Under the pieces are notes generated by a model. It ran no database searches. It was not told where the DNA came from and saw only the letters and a program-made list of their open reading frames with translations. A DNA stretch of 64,000 nt from Pseudomonas sp. C2B4 (lineage in GTDB: Bacteria; Pseudomonadota; Gammaproteobacteria; Pseudomonadales; Pseudomonadaceae): positions 1-64,000 of the forward strand of contig NZ_JABFMU010000024.1 of assembly GCF_013359695.1 (NCBI RefSeq), in the 5' to 3' direction. How positions within the stretch are numbered: the first letter of the stretch is position 1; each line of letters starts with the position of its first letter. Shown piece after piece: positions 50,085 to 59,180 of the stretch. Made by a program: the position numbers and the translations under genes.

Positions 50085-50151
50085 CCTTCGCGAGCAGGCT
50101 CGCTCCCACAGTTGAAGTGCATTCCCCTGTGGGAGCGAGCCTGCTCGCGAA
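50085..50151. repeat. REP pair, outward orientation
   Basis: Inverted REPs in the TTCGCGAG..CCCACAG / TGTGGGAG..CGCGAA order lie in the convergent gap between the CorA-like gene and ecotin. Confidence 0.9.
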
Positions 50152-50196
50152 AAACAATATCAGTAGCGCTGCAAATGCTGGATCAAGTCATCTGCG

Positions 50197-50679
50197 TTAC
50201 TCGTTTAAAGCTTTTTCGACCTTGTTCGATGCCGACCAGATCCGGTAGCGCACTTCGACGTCCTTGGGCACATAGAGCACGATCGGCAGTTTGCTGTTGT
50301 AGCGCAGCATGAAGCCGTCACCGACCACCGGTACGAAGTCCTGTTTGCTCTTGCCATCCGGGCAGGCCTTCATGGTGCTCATGGGGCCCATGACTTTTTC
50401 CAGGCGGTAGAACGGATAACCCCAGCCTTCGAGGTTTTTCTCTTCAAGCGTACCGCCCAGACGCTGCAGGTTGCAGTCGACGGTCAGGGTTTTGCCGGCG
50501 AGGATTTCGACCTTGAAGTCGTTTTCCAGGGTTTGTGGCGTGAGGTGAATGACCTGGCGGGAGAATCCGTTTTCAGGTTGAGGGTAAGGCGCGATTTTTT
50601 CGAGATTCGCTGCGTGTACGACGCTCGACAGTGCAGACACGATCAGCCCGATTGTTGCGTGAACGGTGATGGAACCCAT
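50197..50679 (-). CDS. eco: Ecotin, periplasmic serine protease inhibitor
   Basis: The product is 160 residues from the ATG at 50679 (AGGAGG upstream), with signal peptide MGSITVHATIGLIVSALSSVVHA. The mature chain LEKIAPYPQPENGFSRQVIHLTPQ closely follows E. coli ecotin. The reactive-site loop MSTMKACPDG keeps the P1 Met of ecotin (with Lys at P1'), and the Cys pair in VDCNLQRLGG and KACPDG forms the loop disulfide. Ecotin dimers block trypsin-fold proteases such as neutrophil elastase. It stands alone. Confidence 0.94.
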   Translation of the reverse strand: MGSITVHATIGLIVSALSSVVHAANLEKIAPYPQPENGFSRQVIHLTPQTLENDFKVEILAGKTLTVDCNLQRLGGTLEEKNLEGWGYPFYRLEKVMGPMSTMKACPDGKSKQDFVPVVGDGFMLRYNSKLPIVLYVPKDVEVRYRIWSASNKVEKALNE

Positions 50680-50964
50680 GTTGCCTCCTTGCATATATAC
50701 AAATGTGGAGGTCGAATTTTTACCGCCGCCGACGACTAATGCAAACAGGCGAGTGTGTGCAAATTGCAGGGCGCTTTCACGGACTTCTTGCAAACTGCAA
50801 GGCAGGTGTAAATGAGCTGTTACATAAATCCTTGATTTGCCGATGAACAACCGGGCGTATTTCAAGGCATGTTTTATGCTGTAGCTGTTCTAAAGCTGGC
50901 CGGGATTTCAAGAGAGTCGGCGTCGATGGTTGATTGGCAGTCTCACAAAAAGGAGAGGGTCGCC

Positions 50965-51237
50965 ATGTTTCTTTCTGCCTTGGAACTTCGCAATATCATT
51001 GAAAGCAGCTTCCTGCCGAAGCGCTGCCAATGCACGCTGTCGCCGGAACTGACCATGACTGTAAAAGTGTACGCCGATGGGGAAACCGATCAGCTGGATC
51101 TCTTCAGGACCGGCATCGATGCCCGGCAACTCAATGGCTGCCGGGAAATCAATGACCTGATCGGGGTATTGCGTACCGATCTTGCGCATCACTACGTGGA
51201 ACCCGTGAGCCCTCAAACGGTGCGTAAAGCACTTTAG
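50965..51237 (+). CDS. DUF1652 domain protein
   Basis: The 90-residue protein starts MFLSALELRNIIESSFLPKRCQCTLSPELTMTVKVYADGETDQLDLFRTGI, the Pseudomonas-restricted DUF1652 pattern, and ends in a helix with NDLIGVLRTDLAHHYV. AGGAG lies 9 bp before the ATG. Function is unknown; the family is small, cytoplasmic and multi-copy. Its stop overlaps the stop of the next, convergent gene by 4 bp. Confidence 0.85.
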   Translation: MFLSALELRNIIESSFLPKRCQCTLSPELTMTVKVYADGETDQLDLFRTGIDARQLNGCREINDLIGVLRTDLAHHYVEPVSPQTVRKAL

Positions 51238-51629
51238 CCCGGCGCTTCAAGCTCCACCGACACGCGCCGGGTCTGGAAGAAAGCCAGGCCCAGCGCCAGT
51301 TCCACCCCGACTGCCAGCAGAATACCCGGACCGGCATGGCCGTTGAGCCATTCACCGAAGCCCAGTATCGCCAATCCCCAGCAACCGACCATGAAGCCAT
51401 TGCTCAGCGCACTGCGGGCAACGGAGGGCGCCTCGTTACGCACCAGAAAAAACATGACGCCCAACACCGCGAACAGCACCGCCGTGCGTCGCGCTATCAG
51501 GCCCGCCGTAAGTGAGTATTCGATATCCCAGGTGGCGAGCATCCAGTCGGGGGTGAGACCCCAGACCAAAGCCAATAACAAACACAACGAGGCGGTGAAC
51601 GTCGACAACGTCCGAAACGATAACTGCAT
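51234..51629 (-). CDS. Small four-helix membrane protein
   Basis: The product is 131 residues from the ATG at 51629 (AAGGA upstream). Four hydrophobic segments (LSTFTASLCLLLALVWGL; GLIARRTAVLFAVLGVMFFLV; GFMVGCWGLAILGFGEWL; PGILLAVGVELALGLAFF) suggest an inner-membrane protein of the DUF4345-like or small multi-helix type. I cannot name the family with confidence. It converges on the DUF1652 gene with overlapping stops. Confidence 0.7.
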   Translation of the reverse strand: MQLSFRTLSTFTASLCLLLALVWGLTPDWMLATWDIEYSLTAGLIARRTAVLFAVLGVMFFLVRNEAPSVARSALSNGFMVGCWGLAILGFGEWLNGHAGPGILLAVGVELALGLAFFQTRRVSVELEAPG

Positions 51630-51715
51630 GGCGAGTCCTTGCGGCAGTGAGGGACTAGAGCATAGCGCCAGAACCCTCACACGAATACCGCAAGGTGTTA
51701 TTTCAGACTTCTCCG

Positions 51716-51988
51716 TCAGTTCTGATAACTGCACGCGTCAGAAAGTTTTCGGTAAGCGAGCTCAGCAGGTTTGCCCGACTGCTCATCGATGTAGGTCATT
51801 TTCGCTGTGATCACTTCACAGTCCATTGTGGTGGGTTCTGTCAGGTCAATGACCTTGCCGACGTGCAGAGGCATGCCGTAGTGGTAGGAGGGCACGGCTT
51901 CAGAGGAGGCAGTATCGTTGGCCTGTGCCATAACGGTAAACGGGGCACAGACAAGGGCAGCGGAAACAAGCAGGGCGCGCGAGTTCAT
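51716..51988 (-). CDS. DUF2790 small secreted protein
   Basis: The product is 90 residues from the ATG at 51988 (GGAGA upstream). The signal peptide is MNSRALLVSAALVCAPFTVMA. The mature core SYHYGMPLHVGKVIDLTEPTTMDCEVITAKMTYIDEQSGKPAELAYRKLSDAC is the DUF2790 pattern, with two Cys that may pair. The family is confined to Pseudomonas, periplasmic, of unknown function, and some members respond to metals or c-di-GMP-linked conditions. It stands alone. Confidence 0.85.
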   Translation of the reverse strand: MNSRALLVSAALVCAPFTVMAQANDTASSEAVPSYHYGMPLHVGKVIDLTEPTTMDCEVITAKMTYIDEQSGKPAELAYRKLSDACSYQN

Positions 51989-52434
51989 GGGGCGATCTCC
52001 AGTGCAGGCGGAAGTCAGCTCGACGTGTCGTCGAACGTGCCGCACTGGGCATCAGTGGACTCTGAAGTCGTGCGGTCCAGTGAGTATTTGACCGCACGAT
52101 TAAGCATTGGTTAACCCGCCTGAACGCCACCTGTCGCTTTGCCACTACCGTTCGGCGGGTTGTGATGAGTAACCGCTGCAGGAGCGAGCTTGCCCGGGAA
52201 AAACCTGCAAGGCGACGCGTGATACCCGGAGGCACGCGTAATCGTTCACGTCCATCGCGAGCAAGCTCGCTCCTACACATTCAGACTAAAGTCGTCTGCA
52301 GCGATAAAAAGCATCCTGCCATCATTGCCGCTCACCCCCGCGTGTTCACTTTACCCGGCCAGTCACTGGTCCGGGCGAAGGCTATTTCTGGCTGCGTGCG
52401 CCCCGGCGCTCCCGCAGCACTGTTGGAGTTTTTG
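51989..52434. other. 446-bp intergenic region upstream of the OprD-type porin
   Basis: It holds one REP pair (about 52178-52276), the promoters of the divergent DUF2790 and porin genes, and no gene I can support. Confidence 0.5.
52178..52276. repeat. REP/BIME pair (GCTTGCCCGGGAA / TTGCTCGCGATG variant)
   Basis: A diverged REP (AGGAGCGAGCTTGCCCGGGAA) and inverted GCGAGCAAGCTCGCTCCTACA about 55 bp apart. Confidence 0.82.
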
Positions 52435-53736
52435 ATGCGTTCCCCCTTTACCTTGATCACCGCGCGCCAGTCATTCGGCTTCGGCGCATTAGTCCTGTGC
52501 GCCGGATTTACCGGGCCGGCCCAGGCGAGCGGTTTTATCGATGACACCCACGCCAGCATCGAATCGCGCACGGTGTATTTCAACCGTGATTTTCGTGACG
52601 GGCACACGTCCAACGAGCAGGGTGCGTCCAAGCGCGAAGAATCGGCCCAGGGCTTCATTCTCAATCTGCAATCGGGCTACACCGAGGGTACCGTCGGTTT
52701 CGGTGTCGATGCGTTGGGCATGCTCGGAATCAAGCTCGATTCCAGCCCGGACAGCAGCAACAGTGGCCTGCTGCCGTCCAGCGGCAATAACCCCAGGGGT
52801 TCGGTGGACCAATACGCCAAGCTCGGCCTGACCGCCAAGGTGCGTGTTTCGCAAAGCGTGTTGAAGTACGGTGCGTTGTTGCCCGATGTGCCGCTGCTCA
52901 AATACAACGACGGACGCCTGCTGCCGACGATGTTCAACGGCGCGATGCTCACTTCCAGAGAGGTCAAGGATCTGTCTTTCATGGCCGCGCGCCTGGACAA
53001 ATACACCGCCCGGGACTCCACCGACGCCCAGGACATCCGCGTGCATTGCAAGAACAAACGCTATGCCTGCAACATCACCGCCGATCATTTCGATATGTAT
53101 GGCTTTGACTACAGGATCAACGAACGGCTGACCGCGCAGTATCACTACGCCGAACTGGAAGACATCTATCGCCAGCATTTTCTCGGCTTGCTGGCGAATC
53201 AGCCGCTGGGTGAGGGCGTGCTCAAGGCGGATATGCGCCTGCTCAAGAGTGCCGACAGCGGCAGCGCCCGCGCCGGCTCCATCGATAACCGCGCCCTGAG
53301 TGGAATGCTGGCCTATGCCATCAGCGGTCATACCTTCAGCGCCGGTTGGCAGCGCATGAACGGCGATAACTCAATGCCGTACCTGGATGGCACCAATCCC
53401 TATCTGGTCAACTACGTGCAGGTCAACGACTTTGCCGCCGCGCAGGAGCGCTCGTGGCAGTTGCGCTACGACTACGACTTCAAGGCCATCGGCCTCAACG
53501 GCCTGACCTTCCTGACACGCTACGTGAGCGGCGACCACATCAAAGTGCCGGGCAGCGATCAGGAGGGTAAAGAGTGGGAACGCGACAGCGAGCTCAAGTA
53601 TGTGGTGCAGAGCGGGACGTTCAAGGATGTCAGCCTGCGGCTGCGCAATGCGACCTACCGCACCAACTACGAACAGTTTGCCCGGGATGTGGATGAAACC
53701 CGCTTGATCATCAGCTACAACTTTTCGGTGCTGTAG
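52435..53736 (+). CDS. OprD family outer-membrane porin
   Basis: The product is 433 residues from the ATG at 52435, with the signal peptide ending LCAGFTGPAQA. The mature start GFIDDTHASIESRTVYFNRDFRD and the later motifs QGFILNLQSGYTEGTVGFGVDALGMLGIKLDSS, SQSVLKYGALLPDVPLLKYNDGRLLP and LRNATYRTNYEQFARDVDETRLIISYNF are the OprD signature. Members take up amino acids or small carboxylates. The type is closer to OprE/OpdQ than to OprD itself. It lies next to the mannitol operon but has no clear link to it. Confidence 0.9.
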   Translation: MRSPFTLITARQSFGFGALVLCAGFTGPAQASGFIDDTHASIESRTVYFNRDFRDGHTSNEQGASKREESAQGFILNLQSGYTEGTVGFGVDALGMLGIKLDSSPDSSNSGLLPSSGNNPRGSVDQYAKLGLTAKVRVSQSVLKYGALLPDVPLLKYNDGRLLPTMFNGAMLTSREVKDLSFMAARLDKYTARDSTDAQDIRVHCKNKRYACNITADHFDMYGFDYRINERLTAQYHYAELEDIYRQHFLGLLANQPLGEGVLKADMRLLKSADSGSARAGSIDNRALSGMLAYAISGHTFSAGWQRMNGDNSMPYLDGTNPYLVNYVQVNDFAAAQERSWQLRYDYDFKAIGLNGLTFLTRYVSGDHIKVPGSDQEGKEWERDSELKYVVQSGTFKDVSLRLRNATYRTNYEQFARDVDETRLIISYNFSVL

Positions 53737-53750
53737 CGTCTGACAGAATG

Positions 53751-53829
53751 CCTTCGCGAGCAGGCTCGCCCCCCCACAGTGGTTCTTCAGTGAACACAAA
53801 ACCTGTGGGAGCGAGCCTGCTCGCGAAGA
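53751..53829. repeat. REP pair at the end of the mtl operon
   Basis: Outward-oriented REP pair between the porin stop and the mtlZ stop. Confidence 0.88.
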
Positions 53830-53839
53830 AGCTACAGCT

Positions 53840-54784
53840 TCACTGATGTTCTAACTGCTGCCGATACGGCAAATCCGGCCCTGTCTTGCTGCAGGTCAGG
53901 GCGGCCGCCTGCACCGCAAAGCGCACCATCGCGTCGATCTGCTCACGACTCAGCAGCCCAACCCCCTCAACCGAATCCAGCTGCCGCTCGGTCAACCAGG
54001 TAATCAACGCCGCCTGAAACGTATCGCCAGCTCCCACGGTATCGGCAATCTTGACCGAACAGGCCGGCACCGACCACGCGCCGTGAGCCCGACTGAACAC
54101 CGTCGCGCCTTCACCCCCTCGGGTCAGGAACACCAACTGGCAACGGTGCTGCAACCAGCCCTCGATGACCCGCTCAGGATCCTGTTCGGGATACAGCAGG
54201 CTCAAATCCTCGTCGCTGACCTTGATCAGGTCGGCATGCTCGACCAGGGTAGAGATCCGTGAGCGCCACAGTTCGATATTCGGTTCCGGGTTGAGCCGCA
54301 CGTTCGGGTCGAGGCTGATCAGGCGTTTGCCGCTTTCTCGCCGTACCAACGCCAGCAAGGTATCGGCGATCGGTTGTACCACCAGCGAAAATGAACCGAT
54401 GTGCAAGCCTCGTACCTCAGGTCCCAGCTCAGGCAGGTGCTCGGCTTTCAGTTGTCGGTCCGCACAACCTTCGCCCCGGAAACTGTAATGTGGCGAGCCA
54501 TTGGCGCCGACCGCGACCATCGCCAGGGTGGTGGGCGCGGCGAAATCCAGCAGATAGTCCGTGCGCACGCCTTCATCCTGCAGCACTTGCAACAAGCGTC
54601 GACCCAGATAGTCAGTGGACAGCCCGGCAAACAACGCCGCGTCCACGCCCAGGCGACGCAGGCCCACCGCCACATTGAATGGCGAGCCGCCGGCAATGGC
54701 CTTGAAATTCACTTTTGAAGCCAGACCGCTGGCATCGTTTTCACTGAAGAAATCGAACAGCGCTTCGCCACACACCAGATACAT
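53840..54784 (-). CDS. mtlZ: Fructokinase of the mannitol operon
   Basis: The 314-residue PfkB-family sugar kinase starts MYLVCGEALFDFF. It has GGSPFNVAVGLRRLGVDAALFAGLSTDYLGRRLL (family signature one) and ADTVGAGDTFQAALITWL (signature two, catalytic Asp). It phosphorylates the fructose made by MtlD to fructose-6-phosphate. It is the last gene of mtlEFGKDYZ, 13 bp after mtlY. Confidence 0.92.
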   Translation of the reverse strand: MYLVCGEALFDFFSENDASGLASKVNFKAIAGGSPFNVAVGLRRLGVDAALFAGLSTDYLGRRLLQVLQDEGVRTDYLLDFAAPTTLAMVAVGANGSPHYSFRGEGCADRQLKAEHLPELGPEVRGLHIGSFSLVVQPIADTLLALVRRESGKRLISLDPNVRLNPEPNIELWRSRISTLVEHADLIKVSDEDLSLLYPEQDPERVIEGWLQHRCQLVFLTRGGEGATVFSRAHGAWSVPACSVKIADTVGAGDTFQAALITWLTERQLDSVEGVGLLSREQIDAMVRFAVQAAALTCSKTGPDLPYRQQLEHQ

Positions 54785-54797
54785 AATTGTTCACTCT

Positions 54798-56294
54798 TTA
54801 AAGGGTTGCGACATGCTGTTGATAGCGTTCATAGGCCTGTTGCGCAGCCGCCACATTCTTTGCAATCGGCCGGGTTTCGCTGGCCGTGTCGAGTTTTACG
54901 CAACGCTCGCACAAATCCGCAAGACTGTCCTTGCGCCCGCGTGCCCGGGATGTGCACCACGCTGCCTGAATCGCCGCGCCAAGGGCCGCGGCTTCGCTTT
55001 GTTCGGTGCAGATGACCGGGGTGTCCATAGTGTCGGCGACGATCTGTCGCCACTCCTGACTTTTCGAACCGCCACCGATCAACCGGATGCTGCGGCTTTG
55101 TAAGCCATTGCGGCGCAGCAGGTCCAGCCCATATCGCAATCCGAAGGTCGTGCCTTCGACCACGGCTCGGCACAGGTTGGCCCGGGTCAGGTTGGTCATG
55201 GTCAATCCCAGCACGCTGCCGGTGGCCTGGGGCAGGGCGGGAACCCGTTCACCGTTGAGGAACGGCAGCATGCACACGCCTTCGGCACCGATGGGCGCCT
55301 GGGCCACCAGAGCGTTGAAGCACTCGATATCCAGGTCGAACAACTCGCGGATCGCACCGGTGGCATTGGTCAGGTTCATGGTGCAGATCAACGGCAGCCA
55401 GCCGCCGCTGGAGGAACAGAAAGTCGCGACCGCCGCGTCGGCGCTGATTGTCGGTGAATCGGCATAGGCGTACACCGTGCCTGAAGAACCCAGGCTCATG
55501 GTGATTGCACCGGGATGGATATTGCCGGTGCCGATGGCGCCCATCATGTTGTCGCCACCGCCGCTGGACACCAGCGCTTGCGGATTGATGCCCAGGTGCT
55601 CGGCAATGCCCGGCAGCACGGTGCCAACCGCCGCATGGGCGTCGATCAGTTCCGGCAGGGCCGCTTGCAGACGGCCGGTGGGGTCGATGTCGCGCAGCAA
55701 CTGCAAATCCCACTGACGGCTGCGTACGTTGAAATAGCCGGTGCCCGACGCATCGCCATACTCGCTGCAACTGCGGCCGGTGAGCCAGAAATTGAGGTAG
55801 TCGTGGGGCAGCAGGATGCGGGCGATGCGGGAAAAGATCTCGGGGTGCTGCTCTTGGGTCCACAGCAGCTTGGACAGGGTGTAGCCCGGCGCGATGACCA
55901 CGCCGAGGCGTTCCAGTGAACCTTGTTCGCCGCCCAGATGCGCCAGCAAGCGATCGTTTTCCGCGGTGGTTTCGGTGTCACACCAGAGTTTGGCCGGACG
56001 CAGGACCTGGCCCTGATCGTCGAGCAACACCAGGCCATGTTGCTGTCCGGAAACGCCGATGCCGAGAATGTGCTGGCCATCGACGTTGGCCGCCAGCAGG
56101 GCGCGGCGCGTGGCGAGGGTGAATGCCTCCAGCCACTGGGCCGTGTCTTGTTCGCGCCGGCCATTGGCGCCGCTGATCAACTTGTGCGCGGCGGCGCCCT
56201 GGCCCAGGACCTGGCCGCTGAGGGCATCGAGGATCAAGGCCTTGGTGCCCTGGGTGCCGCAGTCGATGCCCAGGAAGAGTTGTTGGGTTGCCAT
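54798..56294 (-). CDS. mtlY: Xylulokinase of the mannitol/arabitol operon
   Basis: The 498-residue FGGY kinase has the N-terminal phosphate-1 motif FLGIDCGTQGTKALILD, VSGQQHGLVLLDDQGQVLRPAKLWCDTE (xylulose-binding), and a late segment GGGSKSQEWRQIVADTMDTPVICTEQSEAAALGAAIQAAW. It makes xylulose-5-phosphate, which lets the operon also use D-arabitol after its oxidation to xylulose by MtlD. It precedes mtlZ by 13 bp and is separated from mtlD by a REP pair. Confidence 0.93.
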   Translation of the reverse strand: MATQQLFLGIDCGTQGTKALILDALSGQVLGQGAAAHKLISGANGRREQDTAQWLEAFTLATRRALLAANVDGQHILGIGVSGQQHGLVLLDDQGQVLRPAKLWCDTETTAENDRLLAHLGGEQGSLERLGVVIAPGYTLSKLLWTQEQHPEIFSRIARILLPHDYLNFWLTGRSCSEYGDASGTGYFNVRSRQWDLQLLRDIDPTGRLQAALPELIDAHAAVGTVLPGIAEHLGINPQALVSSGGGDNMMGAIGTGNIHPGAITMSLGSSGTVYAYADSPTISADAAVATFCSSSGGWLPLICTMNLTNATGAIRELFDLDIECFNALVAQAPIGAEGVCMLPFLNGERVPALPQATGSVLGLTMTNLTRANLCRAVVEGTTFGLRYGLDLLRRNGLQSRSIRLIGGGSKSQEWRQIVADTMDTPVICTEQSEAAALGAAIQAAWCTSRARGRKDSLADLCERCVKLDTASETRPIAKNVAAAQQAYERYQQHVATL

Positions 56295-56334
56295 TAGTTA
56301 ATCCTTGTCGGGTCAGATCGATCCCGGTGAAGCC

Positions 56335-56404
56335 ATTCGCGAGCAGGCTCGCTCCCACAGGGGATTGCATTCGACTGTGGGAGCGAGCCTGCTCGCGAAG
56401 ACGG
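56335..56404. repeat. REP pair between mtlD and mtlY
   Basis: Outward-oriented REP pair inside the operon, 20 bp before the mtlD stop and 40 bp from the mtlY start. Confidence 0.88.
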
Positions 56405-56424
56405 CATTTCATTCACTGCCGTGT

Positions 56425-57897
56425 TTAAGCCAGCACCCGCTCCAACGTCCGCGTCACCCCCACCTCCCGCAAACTGTCGCAGCACCACTCAAACGCTGCG
56501 ACAAACTCCGCCGAACGCGGTATCGCCGTACCAAAAATCTCCTCGATCCCCAGCAAGCGCTGGCTGATCAACGCATCATCGGCCACCAATGCCTGACAGA
56601 ACGCCGCTCGCGGATCGGGAATCGAATAGGTGTCGCCATTCTCATCCACGCCTTTCAAATACAAGGCCCAAGCCGCCACGACCAATGCCGCCCGTTTGGT
56701 GTCCCGGCCATCGGCGATCAAGCGGTTGATCGTGGGAACGGTGAACTTGGGAAACTTCGACGAACCATCCGAACACACACGTTCCAGTTGATCGGCAATC
56801 GCCTGATTGGAAAAGCGCGCCACTAGCGTGTCCTTGTACGCGGACAGGTCGATCCCCGGCACTGGCGACAGTTGCGGTGTGACGTCGAGGTCCATGTAGG
56901 CGCGCATGTAGCGCACGAACAGCGGGTCGTTCATGGTGTCATGGACGAAGCGATAGCCTTTCAAAAAACCCAGGTACGTCAGCGCCAGATGACTGCCGTT
57001 GAGCAACTTGATCTTCATCTCTTCGTATGGCGTGACGTTGTCGGTGAACTGCACGCCGACCTTTTCCCAGGCGGGGCGGCCATTGACGAATTTGTCCTCC
57101 AGCACCCATTGCACAAAAGGCTCGCAAACCACAGGCCAGGCGTCGTCCACGCTATGTTTGTCCGCCAGTTGCAGGCGATGTTCAGTGCTGGTCATCGGCG
57201 TGATGCGGTCGACCATGGCGTTGGGAAAGCTGACGTGACGCTCGATCCAGTCCCGCAGTTCGACATCCCGCAGCGCGGCGAAGGCCAGTAGCGCCTTGCG
57301 GGTCACCGCGCCGTTGTGCGGCAGGTTATCGCAGGACATCAGGGTAAACGCCGGCGTCCCCGTGGCCCGGCGCCTGGCCAGTGCGGCACAGAGGAAACCG
57401 AACACGGTTTTCGGGGCGTCAGGATTGATCAGGTCGTGCTGGATCTGTGGCAGGTGGGCCATGAACTCGCCGCTGCTGTCATCGATGCAGTAACCGCCTT
57501 CGGTGATGGTCAGCGAGACGATGCGGATCTGCGGGTCGGCGAGTTTGTCGATCAGCGCCTGGGGACTGTCTTCGGCCAGCAGCATGTCGCGGATGGCGCC
57601 GATGACCCGGACTTCGGTGTCATCGGTATCACCCAGTTCGAACAGGGTGAACAGGCAGTCCTGTTCTTTCAGGTCGTCCCGGGCGCGACGGTCTTCGGCA
57701 CGCAGGCCAACGCCGCAGATGGCCCAATCGAGGCCTTCACCGGTGTTCATCAAGGCATCGGTGTAATACGCCTGATGCGCGCGATGGAAGCCGCCGACGC
57801 CGATGTGGGCGATGCCCTGGCGGGTGTCGCTCAGGGTGTAGGAGGGCAGCACCACCTCGGGGGCGAGGCGGTTGAGGTTTTGTTTGTTGAGTTTCAT
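56425..57897 (-). CDS. mtlD: Mannitol/D-arabitol 2-dehydrogenase (long-chain polyol dehydrogenase)
   Basis: The 490-residue enzyme has the NAD-binding start GIAHIGVGGFHRAHQAYY and the catalytic K-x4-N-x2-H motif in MKIKLLNGSHLALTYLG, where Lys, Asn and His are all present. It oxidises D-mannitol to fructose, and also sorbitol and D-arabitol. The product fructose is taken by MtlZ, and xylulose by MtlY. The start lies 15 bp after the mtlK stop. Confidence 0.94.
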   Translation of the reverse strand: MKLNKQNLNRLAPEVVLPSYTLSDTRQGIAHIGVGGFHRAHQAYYTDALMNTGEGLDWAICGVGLRAEDRRARDDLKEQDCLFTLFELGDTDDTEVRVIGAIRDMLLAEDSPQALIDKLADPQIRIVSLTITEGGYCIDDSSGEFMAHLPQIQHDLINPDAPKTVFGFLCAALARRRATGTPAFTLMSCDNLPHNGAVTRKALLAFAALRDVELRDWIERHVSFPNAMVDRITPMTSTEHRLQLADKHSVDDAWPVVCEPFVQWVLEDKFVNGRPAWEKVGVQFTDNVTPYEEMKIKLLNGSHLALTYLGFLKGYRFVHDTMNDPLFVRYMRAYMDLDVTPQLSPVPGIDLSAYKDTLVARFSNQAIADQLERVCSDGSSKFPKFTVPTINRLIADGRDTKRAALVVAAWALYLKGVDENGDTYSIPDPRAAFCQALVADDALISQRLLGIEEIFGTAIPRSAEFVAAFEWCCDSLREVGVTRTLERVLA

Positions 57898-57912
57898 ACA
57901 GGCTCTCTGAAG

Positions 57913-59016
57913 TCAGGCGGCAGCGCGCAACGGGCGGGCCAGGGCCACGCCGTTGGCATCGAACAAATGGCAGTGCGCGGCATCCAGGTGCAGGCTCAGG
58001 GTTTGGCCGTAACGGCTGGCCAGATCGCCACGCACGCGCAGGGTCAGGGCTTCACCGGAGGCCGTGCGTACGTGGCAGAAGGTGTCGCTGCCCAGGCGCT
58101 CGCTGACGTCGGCGGTGACCTGCAAGGTGCAGTCTCCGGGTTTGGCCAGCTCCAGATGTTCCGGGCGAATCCCTAAGGTCACCGCGCTGCCGGCGCTCAG
58201 GTTAGCGCCGCTCAACGGCAAAGTGATGCGGGTGCCGGCTTCCAGCGCGACCTCGCAGCCCTGACTGTCGACGCGGGTGACACTGCCCTTGAGAAAGCCC
58301 ATTTTCGGTGTGCCCAGAAAGCCCGCGACAAACAGGTTGGCCGGGTGGTGATACAGATCCAGAGGCGAGCCCACCTGCTCGATTTTGCCGCCATTGAGCA
58401 CCACAACCTTGTCGGCCATGGTCATGGCTTCGACCTGATCGTGGGTGACGTAGATCATCGTCGCTTTCAGCTCTTTGTGCAGGCGCAGCAGTTCCAGGCG
58501 CATCTGCACCCGCAACGCCGCGTCGAGGTTCGACAGGGGTTCATCGAACAGGAAGATTTTCGGGTTGCGCACGATGGCGCGACCGATCGCCACGCGCTGA
58601 CGCTGACCGCCGGACAGTTGCTTGGGTTTGCGCTCCAGCATCGGCCCCAGTTCGAGGATGCGTGCCGCTTCGCCCACTTTTTTCTCGACTTCGGCTTTGG
58701 GCACGCCCGCCAGATCGAGGGCGAACGACATGTTCTTGCGCACGCTCATGTGCGGGTACAGGGCATAGGTCTGGAACACCATCGCCAGGTCGCGCTTGGC
58801 CGGGCTGACTTCGGTGATGTCGCGGCCATCGAGTTCGATGGTCCCGCCGCTGACTTCTTCAAGGCCGGCGATCAGGCGCAGCAGCGTGGATTTGCCGCAA
58901 CCCGAGGGGCCGACGAAAACCACGAATTCCTTGTCGTTTACTTCAAGGTCGATGCCTTTGATGATGGAAAAGCCTTCGAAGCCTTTTTGCAGATTCTTGA
59001 TTTTCAGGTTGGCCAT
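57913..59016 (-). CDS. mtlK: Mannitol ABC transporter ATPase
   Basis: The 367-residue MalK-type ATPase has Walker A GPSGCGKST, signature LSGGQRQR, Walker B IFLFDEP and the H-loop THDQVEAMT, followed by an OB/TOBE regulatory domain (GIRPEHLELAKPG). It powers import through MtlF/MtlG. It is separated from mtlG by a 164-bp gap that holds a REP pair, and starts just after it. Confidence 0.93.
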   Translation of the reverse strand: MANLKIKNLQKGFEGFSIIKGIDLEVNDKEFVVFVGPSGCGKSTLLRLIAGLEEVSGGTIELDGRDITEVSPAKRDLAMVFQTYALYPHMSVRKNMSFALDLAGVPKAEVEKKVGEAARILELGPMLERKPKQLSGGQRQRVAIGRAIVRNPKIFLFDEPLSNLDAALRVQMRLELLRLHKELKATMIYVTHDQVEAMTMADKVVVLNGGKIEQVGSPLDLYHHPANLFVAGFLGTPKMGFLKGSVTRVDSQGCEVALEAGTRITLPLSGANLSAGSAVTLGIRPEHLELAKPGDCTLQVTADVSERLGSDTFCHVRTASGEALTLRVRGDLASRYGQTLSLHLDAAHCHLFDANGVALARPLRAAA

Positions 59017-59066
59017 GGTGATGGGCCTCCATTTGTTTTTATTCGGGTTGAACCGGATAGATTTTT

Positions 59067-59157
59067 TGTGGGAGCGAGCCTGCTCGCGAAGAGGCCATCA
59101 GCTCCAACACCCATGCGGGCTGACCCACCGCTTTCGCGAGCAGGCTCGCTCCCACAG
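59067..59157. repeat. REP/BIME pair between mtlG and mtlK
   Basis: Two inward REP copies lie within the operon between the permease and ATPase genes. Confidence 0.9.
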
Positions 59158-59180
59158 GGATCGCATGGGGTTATCGATCT